A DNA stretch of 64,000 bases from Methanomassiliicoccales archaeon (GTDB lineage: Archaea > Thermoplasmatota > Thermoplasmata > Methanomassiliicoccales > UBA472). The position numbers and the translations under genes were made by a program. A model generated the notes under the pieces. That model ran no database searches. It saw only the letters and a list, made by a program, of their open reading frames with translations, and had not been told where the DNA came from. The stretch spans positions 1,593,957-1,657,956 of the forward strand of contig CP058896.1 in the NCBI GenBank assembly GCA_013415865.1, written 5' to 3'. Each line of letters begins with the position of its first letter. The stretch's first letter is position 1. This document shows positions 38,346 to 46,233 of the stretch, in pieces.

Positions 38346-38987
38346 ATGCCAGCATTGATGATCCCAGGGGCGGGCTATGATTCAAATATAGTGGTCGTCC
38401 CAGGAAGGGACCCGTTCATAGTCGATACCGGCACAGGTATCCATTCAAAGGAGGTTATCCGTTCTATAGAGAGGATATTAGGGGGGAATTCACCTTCCAA
38501 GATCATTTTGACACATATGCACTTTGATCATGTCGGCGGTGCATCTGAGCTTTCGGAGAAATTCTCAGCCGACGTCTTCATCCATGAGGTCGACGCCGCG
38601 AGCGTGGAATCCGGGGACAGCCTCACTACGGCGGCCAAGATGTTCGGAAGGATGCTGAAGAAGGTCGGAGTGAAGAGGCTCAAAGACGGCGATATAATTT
38701 CAAATGGAAGCTCCGATTTCACAGTGATACATACTCCAGGCCACACAGCAGGAAGCATTTGCCTTTTTGAACCTGAGAGCAGGACTTTGATATCTGGAGA
38801 TACAGTTTTCGTTGGCGGGGTGGGCCGTTGGGACCTTCCGACGGGCAATCGCAACGATCTCGGTAATTCCGTCAAAAACCTTTTATCTAAGAAACCTAAA
38901 GACCTCTACCCGGGCCACGGGCCGGCCGGTGAGGGGTTGGCGACTGAGGCGTTGATGGAAGCCCTAGAGATATTGGGGGACAACTGA
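38346..38987 (+). CDS. Metallo-beta-lactamase-fold hydrolase (glyoxalase II-like)
   Basis: The 213-residue product has the zinc-binding THMHFDHVGG motif (HxHxDH, near residue 57), HTPGHTAGS with the third histidine, SGDTVFVGGVGRWD with the bridging aspartate, and a final GHGP. This fits the glyoxalase II and persulfide dioxygenase branch of the MBL fold. The substrate is uncertain. Its stop overlaps the start of the Sua5 gene (TGATG), giving an operon of three overlapping genes. Confidence 0.85.
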   Translation: MPALMIPGAGYDSNIVVVPGRDPFIVDTGTGIHSKEVIRSIERILGGNSPSKIILTHMHFDHVGGASELSEKFSADVFIHEVDAASVESGDSLTTAAKMFGRMLKKVGVKRLKDGDIISNGSSDFTVIHTPGHTAGSICLFEPESRTLISGDTVFVGGVGRWDLPTGNRNDLGNSVKNLLSKKPKDLYPGHGPAGEGLATEALMEALEILGDN

Positions 38988-39628
38988 TGCAGGTATTCAA
39001 GTGCAAAGAACCGGACTGCCAAAAATGTGGATTCTCTGACGAGGACTTTGACTTCATCATCTCCGAGCTGCGCTCCGGCAGGTTGGTGGTGTACCCCACA
39101 GACACCCTTTATGGGCTAGGGGCTGATCCATTCGATGAAATGGCGGTAAAAAGGGTCTTCATAGCAAAAAAGCGACCATTTGATATGCCCCTCACAATCG
39201 CGGTCAGCAACGTCAGGATGATGGCGGAGATCGCCAATCTCGATGACAGGGCGAGAAAGCTGGCCGAAGCTTTTCTTCCAGGTCCATTGACACTATTATT
39301 GCACAAGAAGTCCATTATACCTGATATCGTCACATCCTCTTCCTCGGAGGTAGGTATAAGGATACCAGACCATCCAATTGCCCTAAGGATCATCGAAGAA
39401 TTCGGCCCCATCATAGCTACCAGCGCAAATCTTCATTCACACCCGAACCCTTACGATGCCCAGATCGCCCTCAGAGACCTCGGGGACAGTGTCAGCGCCT
39501 ATATTGACTGCGGGCCGACAAAGTATGGTAAACCATCGACCATCGTCCAGTTGATGGACGGGGAGGTCGAGGTCATCCGACCTGGTGCGATCCCTATCGA
39601 AAAGATAGAGGCTGTTCTGCATGGATGA
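38987..39628 (+). CDS. Threonylcarbamoyl-AMP synthase (Sua5/YciO/YrdC)
   Basis: The family makes threonylcarbamoyl-AMP for the universal t6A37 modification of tRNA. The 213-residue product has VVYPTDTLYGLGADPF, the KKRPFDMPLTI and LPGPLTLLL motifs, and SEVGIRIPDHP with SANLH in the second half. It is the short form without the C-terminal Sua5 domain. An unusual N-terminal tail carries CKEPDCQKCG, a possible small metal site. It overlaps the MetAP gene by eight bases. Confidence 0.9.
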   Translation: MQVFKCKEPDCQKCGFSDEDFDFIISELRSGRLVVYPTDTLYGLGADPFDEMAVKRVFIAKKRPFDMPLTIAVSNVRMMAEIANLDDRARKLAEAFLPGPLTLLLHKKSIIPDIVTSSSSEVGIRIPDHPIALRIIEEFGPIIATSANLHSHPNPYDAQIALRDLGDSVSAYIDCGPTKYGKPSTIVQLMDGEVEVIRPGAIPIEKIEAVLHG

Positions 39629-40514
39629 GCATGCTCTCGAGTGTGTAAGGAAGGCCGGCGCTATCGCAGGGGAGGCCAGAGAGCTAGGCCTGGGCATGGT
39701 CGACCAGAATGTAAAGCTTGTTGATGTGGCGATGGAGGTCGAGGCCCTCATAGTCCGAAGGGGGGCCTTGCCCGCCTTTCCTGTTAATATAAGCATCAAT
39801 GAGGTGGCCGCCCATTTCACCCCTAATTCTGATGACCAGACGGTCTTCAACGTGGGCGATGTTGTGAAGATCGATGTCGGGGCTCACGTCGATGGGTATA
39901 TAGGCGACACAGCGGCGACAATTGAGGTAAGGACCAAAAACTGGCAGGGATTGATAGAGTCATCGAACCGGGCGCTTCGGATGGCGATAGAGATGGTTGG
40001 TGACGGTACCCCGGTAGGGGCGGTCGGAGCGACGATAAGGTCGAGCATAATCGAGTCGGGGTATAGGCCAGTGGCCAACCTCAATGGCCATGAGATGAAA
40101 AGGTACAATCTCCATGCGGGCCTATCGGTCCCAAACATCGACGATGGGAACCAGACAAAGATACGCAGCGATATGATCGTGGCCATAGAACCATTCTCGA
40201 CAAATGGACATGGCCATGTCAGCAGCTCAAAACCGGGCAACATCTATAGGTTCATTAGGGATAGGCCATTACGTGATGAGAGGGCGGCGAGTTTTTTTGA
40301 GCGGATCAAGCAGGAGTTCAAGAGCCTCCCATTCTGCGAACGTTGGTGCGACAGGTTCGATCCAATGGCCAACCATCAGTTGAAGATCCTTCTCAGACAT
40401 GGTCTTATCTCATCATATCCAACTCTGAAAGAGATCAACAGCTCGGTGGTGAGCCAGAGCGAACACACGGTGATCATTGTCAATGGACGGGCAGAGGTAA
40501 CGACAAAACCTTGA
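39621..40514 (+). CDS. map: Methionine aminopeptidase, type II archaeal
   Basis: This enzyme removes the initiator methionine from new proteins. The 297-residue product has the five metal ligands in order: Asp of KIDVGAHVDG, Asp of GDTAAT, His of LNGHEM, Glu of AIEPFSTNG and Glu of SEHTVI. The helical insert at about residues 190-255 marks type II. The start overlaps the Sua5 end, so the trio is translated together. Confidence 0.94.
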   Translation: MDEHALECVRKAGAIAGEARELGLGMVDQNVKLVDVAMEVEALIVRRGALPAFPVNISINEVAAHFTPNSDDQTVFNVGDVVKIDVGAHVDGYIGDTAATIEVRTKNWQGLIESSNRALRMAIEMVGDGTPVGAVGATIRSSIIESGYRPVANLNGHEMKRYNLHAGLSVPNIDDGNQTKIRSDMIVAIEPFSTNGHGHVSSSKPGNIYRFIRDRPLRDERAASFFERIKQEFKSLPFCERWCDRFDPMANHQLKILLRHGLISSYPTLKEINSSVVSQSEHTVIIVNGRAEVTTKP

Positions 40515-40595
40515 TCGTCCCACCCAGTCTGAACATGGAGAGCAATAAAACCGCAACAGTTAATAAGAGCACCGCATTATCGTTCTCGGCCAAAT

Positions 40596-40683
40596 GCGAG
40601 GGTAGCCAAGCCAGGTCAAAGGCGACAGACTCAAGATCTGTTCCTGTAGAGGTTCGCCGGTTCAAATCCGGCCCTTCGCACCA
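40596..40683 (+). tRNA. tRNA-Leu (anticodon CAA)
   Basis: The acceptor GCGAGGG pairs with CCTTCGC. The anticodon stem ACAGA/TCTGT holds loop CTCAAGA with anticodon CAA. The long variable arm (around TTCCTGTAGAGG) marks a type II tRNA. The T arm GCCGGTTCAAATCCGGC is clear. The discriminator is A, and CCA is encoded at 40681-40683. It reads UUG codons, two of which occur in the leuA leader peptide at 60147. There is no intron. Confidence 0.95.
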
Positions 40684-40740
40684 TATTTTAATCCACATTA
40701 TTGACTAAGACCATGTGGACCAGGTCGTTAAGGAATGAAA

Positions 40741-40863
40741 ATTAAAATATTTTATTAATATATTTAAAATTATTTTTAATCGCTCAGCAACAATCTTTAT
40801 AGTATCCGTTACAATGGGTGGATGACCAAATCATCGTTATTGATCTCACGAGGGGGTCAGTGA
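40741..40863. promoter_or_regulatory. AT-rich stretch with a TATA-like element before the lysine-tailed protein
   Basis: An AT-only run (40741-40780) after the tRNA may end its transcription. CTTTATAGTA at about 40795-40804 is a possible TATA box, and GAGGGGGT at 40850-40857 a ribosome site for the gene at 40864. Confidence 0.4.
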
Positions 40864-41457
40864 ATGGCCGCAACGAAGTCAAAGAAGAAGACTACCGACG
40901 TTCCAAGCAAGAAGAAGACCGCATCACCCAAGAAGACTGCCAACAAGCCATCAAAAAAGGAGGTCCCGGTGATGGAAGAGGTCAATGAGGAGCATGAGCA
41001 CTCCTGTGGTTGCGGCTGCGAGGCCGACCCGATCGAGAAAAATCCTGCAAGGGCATATGTTCTGAGGGACATTTGGTTCGACAGCCTTAACAAGGTCATT
41101 GAGGAAGAGAACGTCCCCGAGGGAAATAAAATGGAGATGCTCTTCCTTACCTTGAGCAATGCGCTGCTAGACATGATCATCGACATATTGCCAGCGGACC
41201 TCGGAGAGCTGGTCGCAGAGAACATGGACGACTTCCTTGCCGTGACCTTGGTCAACAAAGAGTATAATGTCGACCTCCTTCAGAAATTCAAAGAAGACTT
41301 TGTCAACGAAAATGGTGATACCTTCGAGGACGAAGAGGAGCTGAATGACGCACTGAGCGCCTTTGAGGACAATTGGTGGAACTCCGCAAGGGACGATCTT
41401 GAAGGCAAGTCACCGAACGAAGCGCTCGAGGAGATGGCACAAAAGTATAATCTCTGA
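40864..41457 (+). CDS. Hypothetical acidic protein with a lysine-rich N-terminal tail
   Basis: I do not recognise this family. The first 33 residues are mostly K, T, S, A and P, like histone H1 tails. A CGCGCE motif (near residue 50) could bind metal. The rest (about 60-197) is an acidic helical domain with an ILPADLGELVAENMDDFLA segment. It starts after GAGGGGG. The design, a basic disordered tail on an acidic helical domain, recurs reversed in the gene at 52433. Roles in nucleic acid binding or as a chaperone are guesses. It precedes mevalonate kinase by 35 bases and may share its transcript. Confidence 0.6.
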   Translation: MAATKSKKKTTDVPSKKKTASPKKTANKPSKKEVPVMEEVNEEHEHSCGCGCEADPIEKNPARAYVLRDIWFDSLNKVIEEENVPEGNKMEMLFLTLSNALLDMIIDILPADLGELVAENMDDFLAVTLVNKEYNVDLLQKFKEDFVNENGDTFEDEEELNDALSAFEDNWWNSARDDLEGKSPNEALEEMAQKYNL

Positions 41458-41492
41458 GAGAGATGAAATGCCCATCTTTGAAGAGGTACCCG

Positions 41493-42422
41493 ATGGTCAC
41501 GGCATCCGCGCCAGGTAAGGTGATCCTGCTCGGAGAGCATGCCGTGGTCTTTGGACAGACGGCGATCTCTGTCGCAGTGGACCTGAGGCTCAGATGCAAG
41601 GTCCAAGTCTCCGATAATTATTCGCTCAATGGGCATCTTCTGTCCCAAAGACCACACCCATACATATGTCAGGCCATCAGGTTGCATTGGAACGGAAAGC
41701 CATTGGAAATAACGACCGATTCGGATTTTCCATCAGGTTCAGGCCTCGGGTCATCGGCGGCCGTTACGACCGCATTCCTTGCCTCAATAAGGCACTTGAA
41801 AGGCATTGAACCAAATGAGGAATGGGTGGCCAGGAACGCCTTCGAGATCGAATCGTTGGCTCAAGGAAGGGCGAGCCCCATTGATACTTCCACTTCCGCG
41901 CATGGTGAGGCTATTATTATAGATTCAAAAAGAAGGGAGAACCTTCTATGGCATATCGCACGGGACACGAGGGAATGGTATATCCATCATTGTCAGGCCC
42001 CAGGATTGACGTTGGTCATCGGTTTCACAGGGATCTCAGCTCCTACAGGACCCTTGGTGGCCAAGGTGAAAAGGTATGTTGACAAGAGCACCTTTGCCAG
42101 GGAGATAATCTCAGAGATCGGCGATATCGCAAGGGAGGGGATCGACCGGCTCCGTAAGAATGATAAAGAAGGATTAGGAAGGCTAATGCTCCGAGACCAC
42201 AAGCTGTTAGCGATCCTCGGTGTTTCGTGCAAAGAGCTCGACAAGCTGGTGAATGCAGTACTACCATTTTCCTATGGGGCAAAGTTGACGGGGGCCGGAG
42301 GTGGAGGGAGCATGATAGCCCTGACGGACAGTCCAGATCAGGTCGTAACAATTATAAAGGAAAAAGGAGGGACACCGTTCATCGTCAGGACAGGTGTTCC
42401 TGGTGCAAGGATAGGAGATTGA
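41493..42422 (+). CDS. mvk: Mevalonate kinase
   Basis: MVK phosphorylates mevalonate in isoprenoid synthesis, which feeds the archaeal lipid enzymes next door. The GHMP-kinase motifs are present: SAPGKVILLGEHAVV at the start, the ATP loop SGSGLGSSAAVT near residue 85, and the C-terminal KLTGAGGGGSMI. From the ATG at 41493, which has GAGGT five bases upstream, the protein has 309 residues, normal for archaea. An upstream ATG at 41463 is less fitting. It is convergent with geranylgeranyl reductase, with 17 bases between stops. Confidence 0.93.
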   Translation: MVTASAPGKVILLGEHAVVFGQTAISVAVDLRLRCKVQVSDNYSLNGHLLSQRPHPYICQAIRLHWNGKPLEITTDSDFPSGSGLGSSAAVTTAFLASIRHLKGIEPNEEWVARNAFEIESLAQGRASPIDTSTSAHGEAIIIDSKRRENLLWHIARDTREWYIHHCQAPGLTLVIGFTGISAPTGPLVAKVKRYVDKSTFAREIISEIGDIAREGIDRLRKNDKEGLGRLMLRDHKLLAILGVSCKELDKLVNAVLPFSYGAKLTGAGGGGSMIALTDSPDQVVTIIKEKGGTPFIVRTGVPGARIGD

Positions 42423-42439
42423 AAGGGTTTACCGGTCCG

Positions 42440-43630
42440 TTATAGCAGGTCCTCGAACTCCTTTACAAGCTCGGGATGCCTGTCCTTTATGGCAACCAGC
42501 AGGTTGTAGACGGTCACCTTCTCAACGCCTACCTCGGCTATTGTCTCCATCACGCTGTCCAGCGTCTTGTCGGAAAGCGTCAAGAACTTTTCTTTGGCCA
42601 TCCAATTTCTGTAAAGCTTGTCTTCGAGGTCCTCTCTCCAAAGATCCTCATACTCCTGAAGGCTCTCCTCCGAGTAGTCCTTCGACTGATAACATTTGGC
42701 AAGTACATTACCGGCATGCTTGCCTGTAAGAAGACCATTGATGATCCCCCCACCAGTAATAGGGTCGATCACACGGGCAGCATCACCAACTATCACCAGC
42801 CCGTCCGCGATGGTCTTCTCCAATGGGGGTGAAACAGAAACGGCCCCTGCAATGGCCTCAAGGGGCTGACCACAACTGAACCTTGGGTCTGATTTTATCC
42901 ATTTATCAAGATACATCTTGACCTCTCCAGGCTTCTTCAATTTGGAGAGAAGGACCCCTATACCGACGTTCGCAGTGTCATCTCCTTTCGGGAACACCCA
43001 AATATACCCTCCAGGGGCCGCAGAACCTATGACGAACTCACAGAACTCCCTCTCATGCTTTATGTTCGTGAGACGGTATTGGAAACATGTCGTGATGTCC
43101 GAGGTCTTCAGCGCCGTATCGATCCCTGCCCATCTTGCCACCTGGGACTCATAACCGTCTGCGGCGACAACACAACCGGCTTTGATCGTGATGGGTTCAC
43201 CATAGGATATGGCCTTTACTCCTTTCACGATGCCATCCTCCTTGATGACGTCGACCGCCGACGTCTTCAACATTATCTCAGCCCCGGCCCGGGCAGCGTC
43301 TGCAGCGACCGCCTTATCAAAAAGATGGCGTTCAAGGACCATTCCGACCTCATTTCCTGCGTTCTTCTCATCGATTTTTAGGACCTTCCCACCTGGTGAT
43401 ACGATCTTTGCTCCAGACACATCAGTGGATACCCATCTTTTGTCTGGCTTTATTCCCACCTTTTCCAGACCCGCGTTAGAGACCCCTTCTGCGCAACGAA
43501 GCGATGCCCCGATCTCCTGCCTCTTCTCGATGAGCAGTACTCTCGCGCCGCCCTTCGCGGCGTTCCTGGCCGTCATGCTCCCGGCTGGACCGGCACCAAC
43601 GACCACTATGTCGTATTCGAGCGTCCTCAT
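42440..43630 (-). CDS. Geranylgeranyl reductase (digeranylgeranylglycerophospholipid reductase)
   Basis: GGR saturates the isoprenoid chains of archaeal lipids with FAD. The 396-residue product has the Rossmann loop VVGAGPAGS, RCAEGVS with the conserved cysteine, the GGYIWVFPKG substrate motif and the FAD-binding GDAARVIDPITGGGI. Its ATG overlaps the stop of a small ferredoxin (ATGA), and the tetraether synthase lies just upstream. The same order, radical SAM then ferredoxin then GGR, is known from Methanosarcina acetivorans (MA1486-MA1484), where the ferredoxin supports GGR. Confidence 0.93.
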   Translation of the reverse strand: MRTLEYDIVVVGAGPAGSMTARNAAKGGARVLLIEKRQEIGASLRCAEGVSNAGLEKVGIKPDKRWVSTDVSGAKIVSPGGKVLKIDEKNAGNEVGMVLERHLFDKAVAADAARAGAEIMLKTSAVDVIKEDGIVKGVKAISYGEPITIKAGCVVAADGYESQVARWAGIDTALKTSDITTCFQYRLTNIKHEREFCEFVIGSAAPGGYIWVFPKGDDTANVGIGVLLSKLKKPGEVKMYLDKWIKSDPRFSCGQPLEAIAGAVSVSPPLEKTIADGLVIVGDAARVIDPITGGGIINGLLTGKHAGNVLAKCYQSKDYSEESLQEYEDLWREDLEDKLYRNWMAKEKFLTLSDKTLDSVMETIAEVGVEKVTVYNLLVAIKDRHPELVKEFEDLL

Positions 43631-43800
43631 TTCCTAGCCTCCAGGGTCAACGCTCCGACAGGACAGGCCTTCACACACCGACCACATCTATTACACTTTT
43701 CATTGAAGACAAGCATCACATCCGTCAGATAGATGGCATTCTGTGGGCAAGTACCCACGCACGCCCCGCAATGCATGCACTTTTCGACTGAAACTATCAT
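43627..43800 (-). CDS. 2[4Fe-4S] ferredoxin, 57 residues
   Basis: This short gene encodes a minimal ferredoxin with two CxxCxxCxxxCP clusters: CMHCGACVGTCP and CNRCGRCVKACP. It starts 12 bases after the tetraether synthase stop and overlaps the GGR start by four bases (ATGA), so it is almost surely made with them. By analogy with Methanosarcina MA1485 it should pass electrons to GGR, and perhaps to the radical SAM enzyme. Confidence 0.95.
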   Translation of the reverse strand: MIVSVEKCMHCGACVGTCPQNAIYLTDVMLVFNEKCNRCGRCVKACPVGALTLEARK

Positions 43801-43812
43801 ATTTGGCCCCTC

Positions 43813-45366
43813 TCAAGTGTACTGCTCCCCGTGTTTCTTTCTCCATTCGTTTATGGGCACTGAATACTTTTTCTCGACCTCGGTCCTGTAGGTAGGTCCT
43901 CCATTATAAGCACAGAACGGAATGATCCTACCGTCTGGAACTGCATAGTGGATGCAGCATCTTTTGACCCTCTCGATGTCGTAGTTATAGGAGTCTTGGA
44001 AGTGCATCCCACCGATGAACATCATGTTCCAAGAGAACTTTGCTAAGGATTTTTTCGAGGAATCGCCGAGCACAGATTGCAAAAGCTGAAGGAACATCTT
44101 TAGGTCAAGACCATCAGGCATCTTGTCCTCATCAATGTGCTTCTTCAGTGCATTGTATGCCTTCAATTTCGATGGGAACTTGACCTTTGCCTTCTCTGCC
44201 TTAACAGAGATGTCATAGAGGTCCCTGAACAATCCCTCAGCATCAACGAAATGCGTTAGAGGGACAATCTCACCTTTCTCGCTTACGAACAGATATGTCG
44301 CAAGACCACAATGCGGATGCGCTGTGAAGGTCACCTTGCTCTCTCCCAGAAGGGCAGATGCCAAGGTAGAGACAGGGACAACGGATGGCACAGGATACCA
44401 GTCAGATCTCTTTATCTGACCCTTGGTCTGCATCTCAAGCTCAGAGACGAGGTCCGGAAGGGTGAACCTTTGAGCTGCCCTCTCTTCTTGATTTATCCTA
44501 CCAGTAAAGGCCACAGGTTGGAAATTGATCCCCCTCACAACATCACGATTGTCCAAGGCGAACCGGAATATATCCCCGATATACTGGCTGTTTATCCCCC
44601 TGACAATGGTCGGAACAAGGACTATTGAAGGCCTTGGGCTCAGACTTCTGACGTTCTCGATGACCTTTTGTTTTACAGCCAATAGCTTCTTTCCACGTGA
44701 CATTAGATAGATATCATCATTCAGTCCGTCGAACTGAAGATATATGGTGTTCAGACCCGACTCCGTCGCCTGTTTAAGAAACTCCTTCTCCTCTGCGAAC
44801 CTTATCCCATTGGTGGCGACCTGGATCTGGGAGATGCCTATCTCTTTGGCCTTTTTCAGAACATCCAGGAACTGGGGGTATATTGTTGGCTCTCCGCCAG
44901 AGAACTGGACGGCGGGGCATGGGACGGGTCTTTCTGCCCTCAGCGTCTCCAACATCTTGACCACCTCATCGAAGGACGGCTCATACACGTATCCAGCCTG
45001 GTTGGCATTAGCGAAGCAGATCGGGCATTTCAGGTTACATCTGTTGGTGAGATCGATGTTTGCCAAAGAGGTATGGCTCAAGTGTATCTGACATAGACCA
45101 CACTCGTTCGGGCAGACCTTAGCATTAGGTATCTTCGGGTTCTCGACCCCTACTCCATCATATGCAAACTTTTCAGCCTTCAGATATAGCTCGACATCGG
45201 ACCAATAGACATCTAGGGTCTCACCATGTTCAGGGCAATTTTTTTTGATCATGACCTTCCCATCTTGTTCGAAGATGGTCGCCGGAATTATTTTTTTACA
45301 TTCCGGGCATAGAGAATCGGTCTTCTTTGGAAGACCTTTTGGGAGCGCACTGTCCTTTGCAATCAT
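43813..45366 (-). CDS. tes: Radical SAM tetraether lipid synthase (Tes-like)
   Basis: Tes joins the phytanyl ends of two diether lipids to make GDGT tetraethers. With numbering from the GTG at 45375, the radical SAM cysteines are 113, 117 and 120 (NRCNLKCPIC). Before them lies a rubredoxin-like and auxiliary-cluster region with CPECKK (23-26), Cys47 and CPNECGLC (88-95), as in MJ0619, the characterised Tes. GGEPTIYP and VLVPTIVRGINS follow in the barrel, and HCGLATYLFVSEKGE comes later. The start may be GTG 45375 or ATG 45366. A TATA box about 30 bases upstream suggests a leaderless mRNA. It heads the Tes-ferredoxin-GGR unit. Confidence 0.9.
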   Translation of the reverse strand: MIAKDSALPKGLPKKTDSLCPECKKIIPATIFEQDGKVMIKKNCPEHGETLDVYWSDVELYLKAEKFAYDGVGVENPKIPNAKVCPNECGLCQIHLSHTSLANIDLTNRCNLKCPICFANANQAGYVYEPSFDEVVKMLETLRAERPVPCPAVQFSGGEPTIYPQFLDVLKKAKEIGISQIQVATNGIRFAEEKEFLKQATESGLNTIYLQFDGLNDDIYLMSRGKKLLAVKQKVIENVRSLSPRPSIVLVPTIVRGINSQYIGDIFRFALDNRDVVRGINFQPVAFTGRINQEERAAQRFTLPDLVSELEMQTKGQIKRSDWYPVPSVVPVSTLASALLGESKVTFTAHPHCGLATYLFVSEKGEIVPLTHFVDAEGLFRDLYDISVKAEKAKVKFPSKLKAYNALKKHIDEDKMPDGLDLKMFLQLLQSVLGDSSKKSLAKFSWNMMFIGGMHFQDSYNYDIERVKRCCIHYAVPDGRIIPFCAYNGGPTYRTEVEKKYSVPINEWRKKHGEQYT

Positions 45367-45400
45367 GAATATCACTTTGATGCGCGTAGTTTCGATGGAG

Positions 45401-45410
45401 AATTTAATAC
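45401..45410. promoter_or_regulatory. Shared TATA element between tes and the TrmB-like gene
   Basis: AATTTAATAC reads as GTATTAAATT on the minus strand. At about 25 bases in each direction it predicts initiation near 45378 (minus, almost leaderless for tes) and 45431 (plus). The whole divergent gap is only about 70 bases, so a regulator bound here would affect both genes. Confidence 0.5.
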
Positions 45411-45441
45411 TATTGTAGTTCTTTCAGCTACAAATGTTATC

Positions 45442-46188
45442 ATGAACATCCTTGAGGTATTGAATCTGGACCTTGGTGAGATAGAACGTGAGTATCGTAA
45501 GATTGCATCGGTCCTTAGGAACATCGGTATGACAGAATATGAAGCAAGATTGTTAGTCGCAACGGTCGCAAAGACACACGGCTCGGCCGATGAGCTCGCG
45601 GAACTTTCCATGGTCCCCAGAACATCCGCATATAAGGCATTGCAGGCCTTAGAAAAAAAAGGTCTGGTCTTCTCCACCAAAGGAAGGCCCACGATATATC
45701 ACGCTGTCGACATCGAGGAGATGAGAAGGAAATATCTATCGGAGCTGAACGAGACATTTAACAAGCTCAACTCAATTAAAGGTCTATTATCGGAGAAGGG
45801 GACACCAGAACTGGTATATACTATTGCAGGCAAGGCCAGGGTTATGACCAAAATAGGGGAGATGATTGATACAGCGATGAAGAGGATCGTTATCTCCTCC
45901 CCAATGATGAAAGAGATCAGGATCGAGCATGGGAAAAGATTTTCTGAAGCGATAAAAAGGGGCGTTGAGATCATAATCATATCAGAGCCCATGGTCAAAT
46001 TGCCAGAGGCCACAAGGGTTTATCGAAAGAACGACCTACTGGCAACGGACATAATCATCGACGTCAGCATGGCCATCATCGCATCACCAGGCCTAGACCT
46101 CTGTGGTTTTTCAGACAATCCTTTCATTGCAAAGCATCTGGAGACCTTTATTCTCAATTCCTTACCAAAAAATGGTCCTGAAGTTTGA
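45442..46188 (+). CDS. TrmB-like transcription regulator
   Basis: The 248-residue product has an N-terminal winged helix (about residues 24-95, from LRNIGMTEYEARLLVATVAK to KGRPTIYHAV), a helical linker (95-115), and a C-terminal PLD-like alpha-beta domain (about 120-240, VISSPMMKEI, IIIISEP), the architecture of the TrmB family. The sugar-binding C-terminal part of classical TrmB is absent. It is divergent from the tetraether lipid operon over a 70-base gap, which makes it the prime candidate for control of that operon, perhaps in response to heat or pH; this is inference. Confidence 0.82.
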   Translation: MNILEVLNLDLGEIEREYRKIASVLRNIGMTEYEARLLVATVAKTHGSADELAELSMVPRTSAYKALQALEKKGLVFSTKGRPTIYHAVDIEEMRRKYLSELNETFNKLNSIKGLLSEKGTPELVYTIAGKARVMTKIGEMIDTAMKRIVISSPMMKEIRIEHGKRFSEAIKRGVEIIIISEPMVKLPEATRVYRKNDLLATDIIIDVSMAIIASPGLDLCGFSDNPFIAKHLETFILNSLPKNGPEV

Positions 46189-46233
46189 ATGTAGCGTTCA
46201 CGGATATTAATAACTCAGACGGTACTTGGTCGG

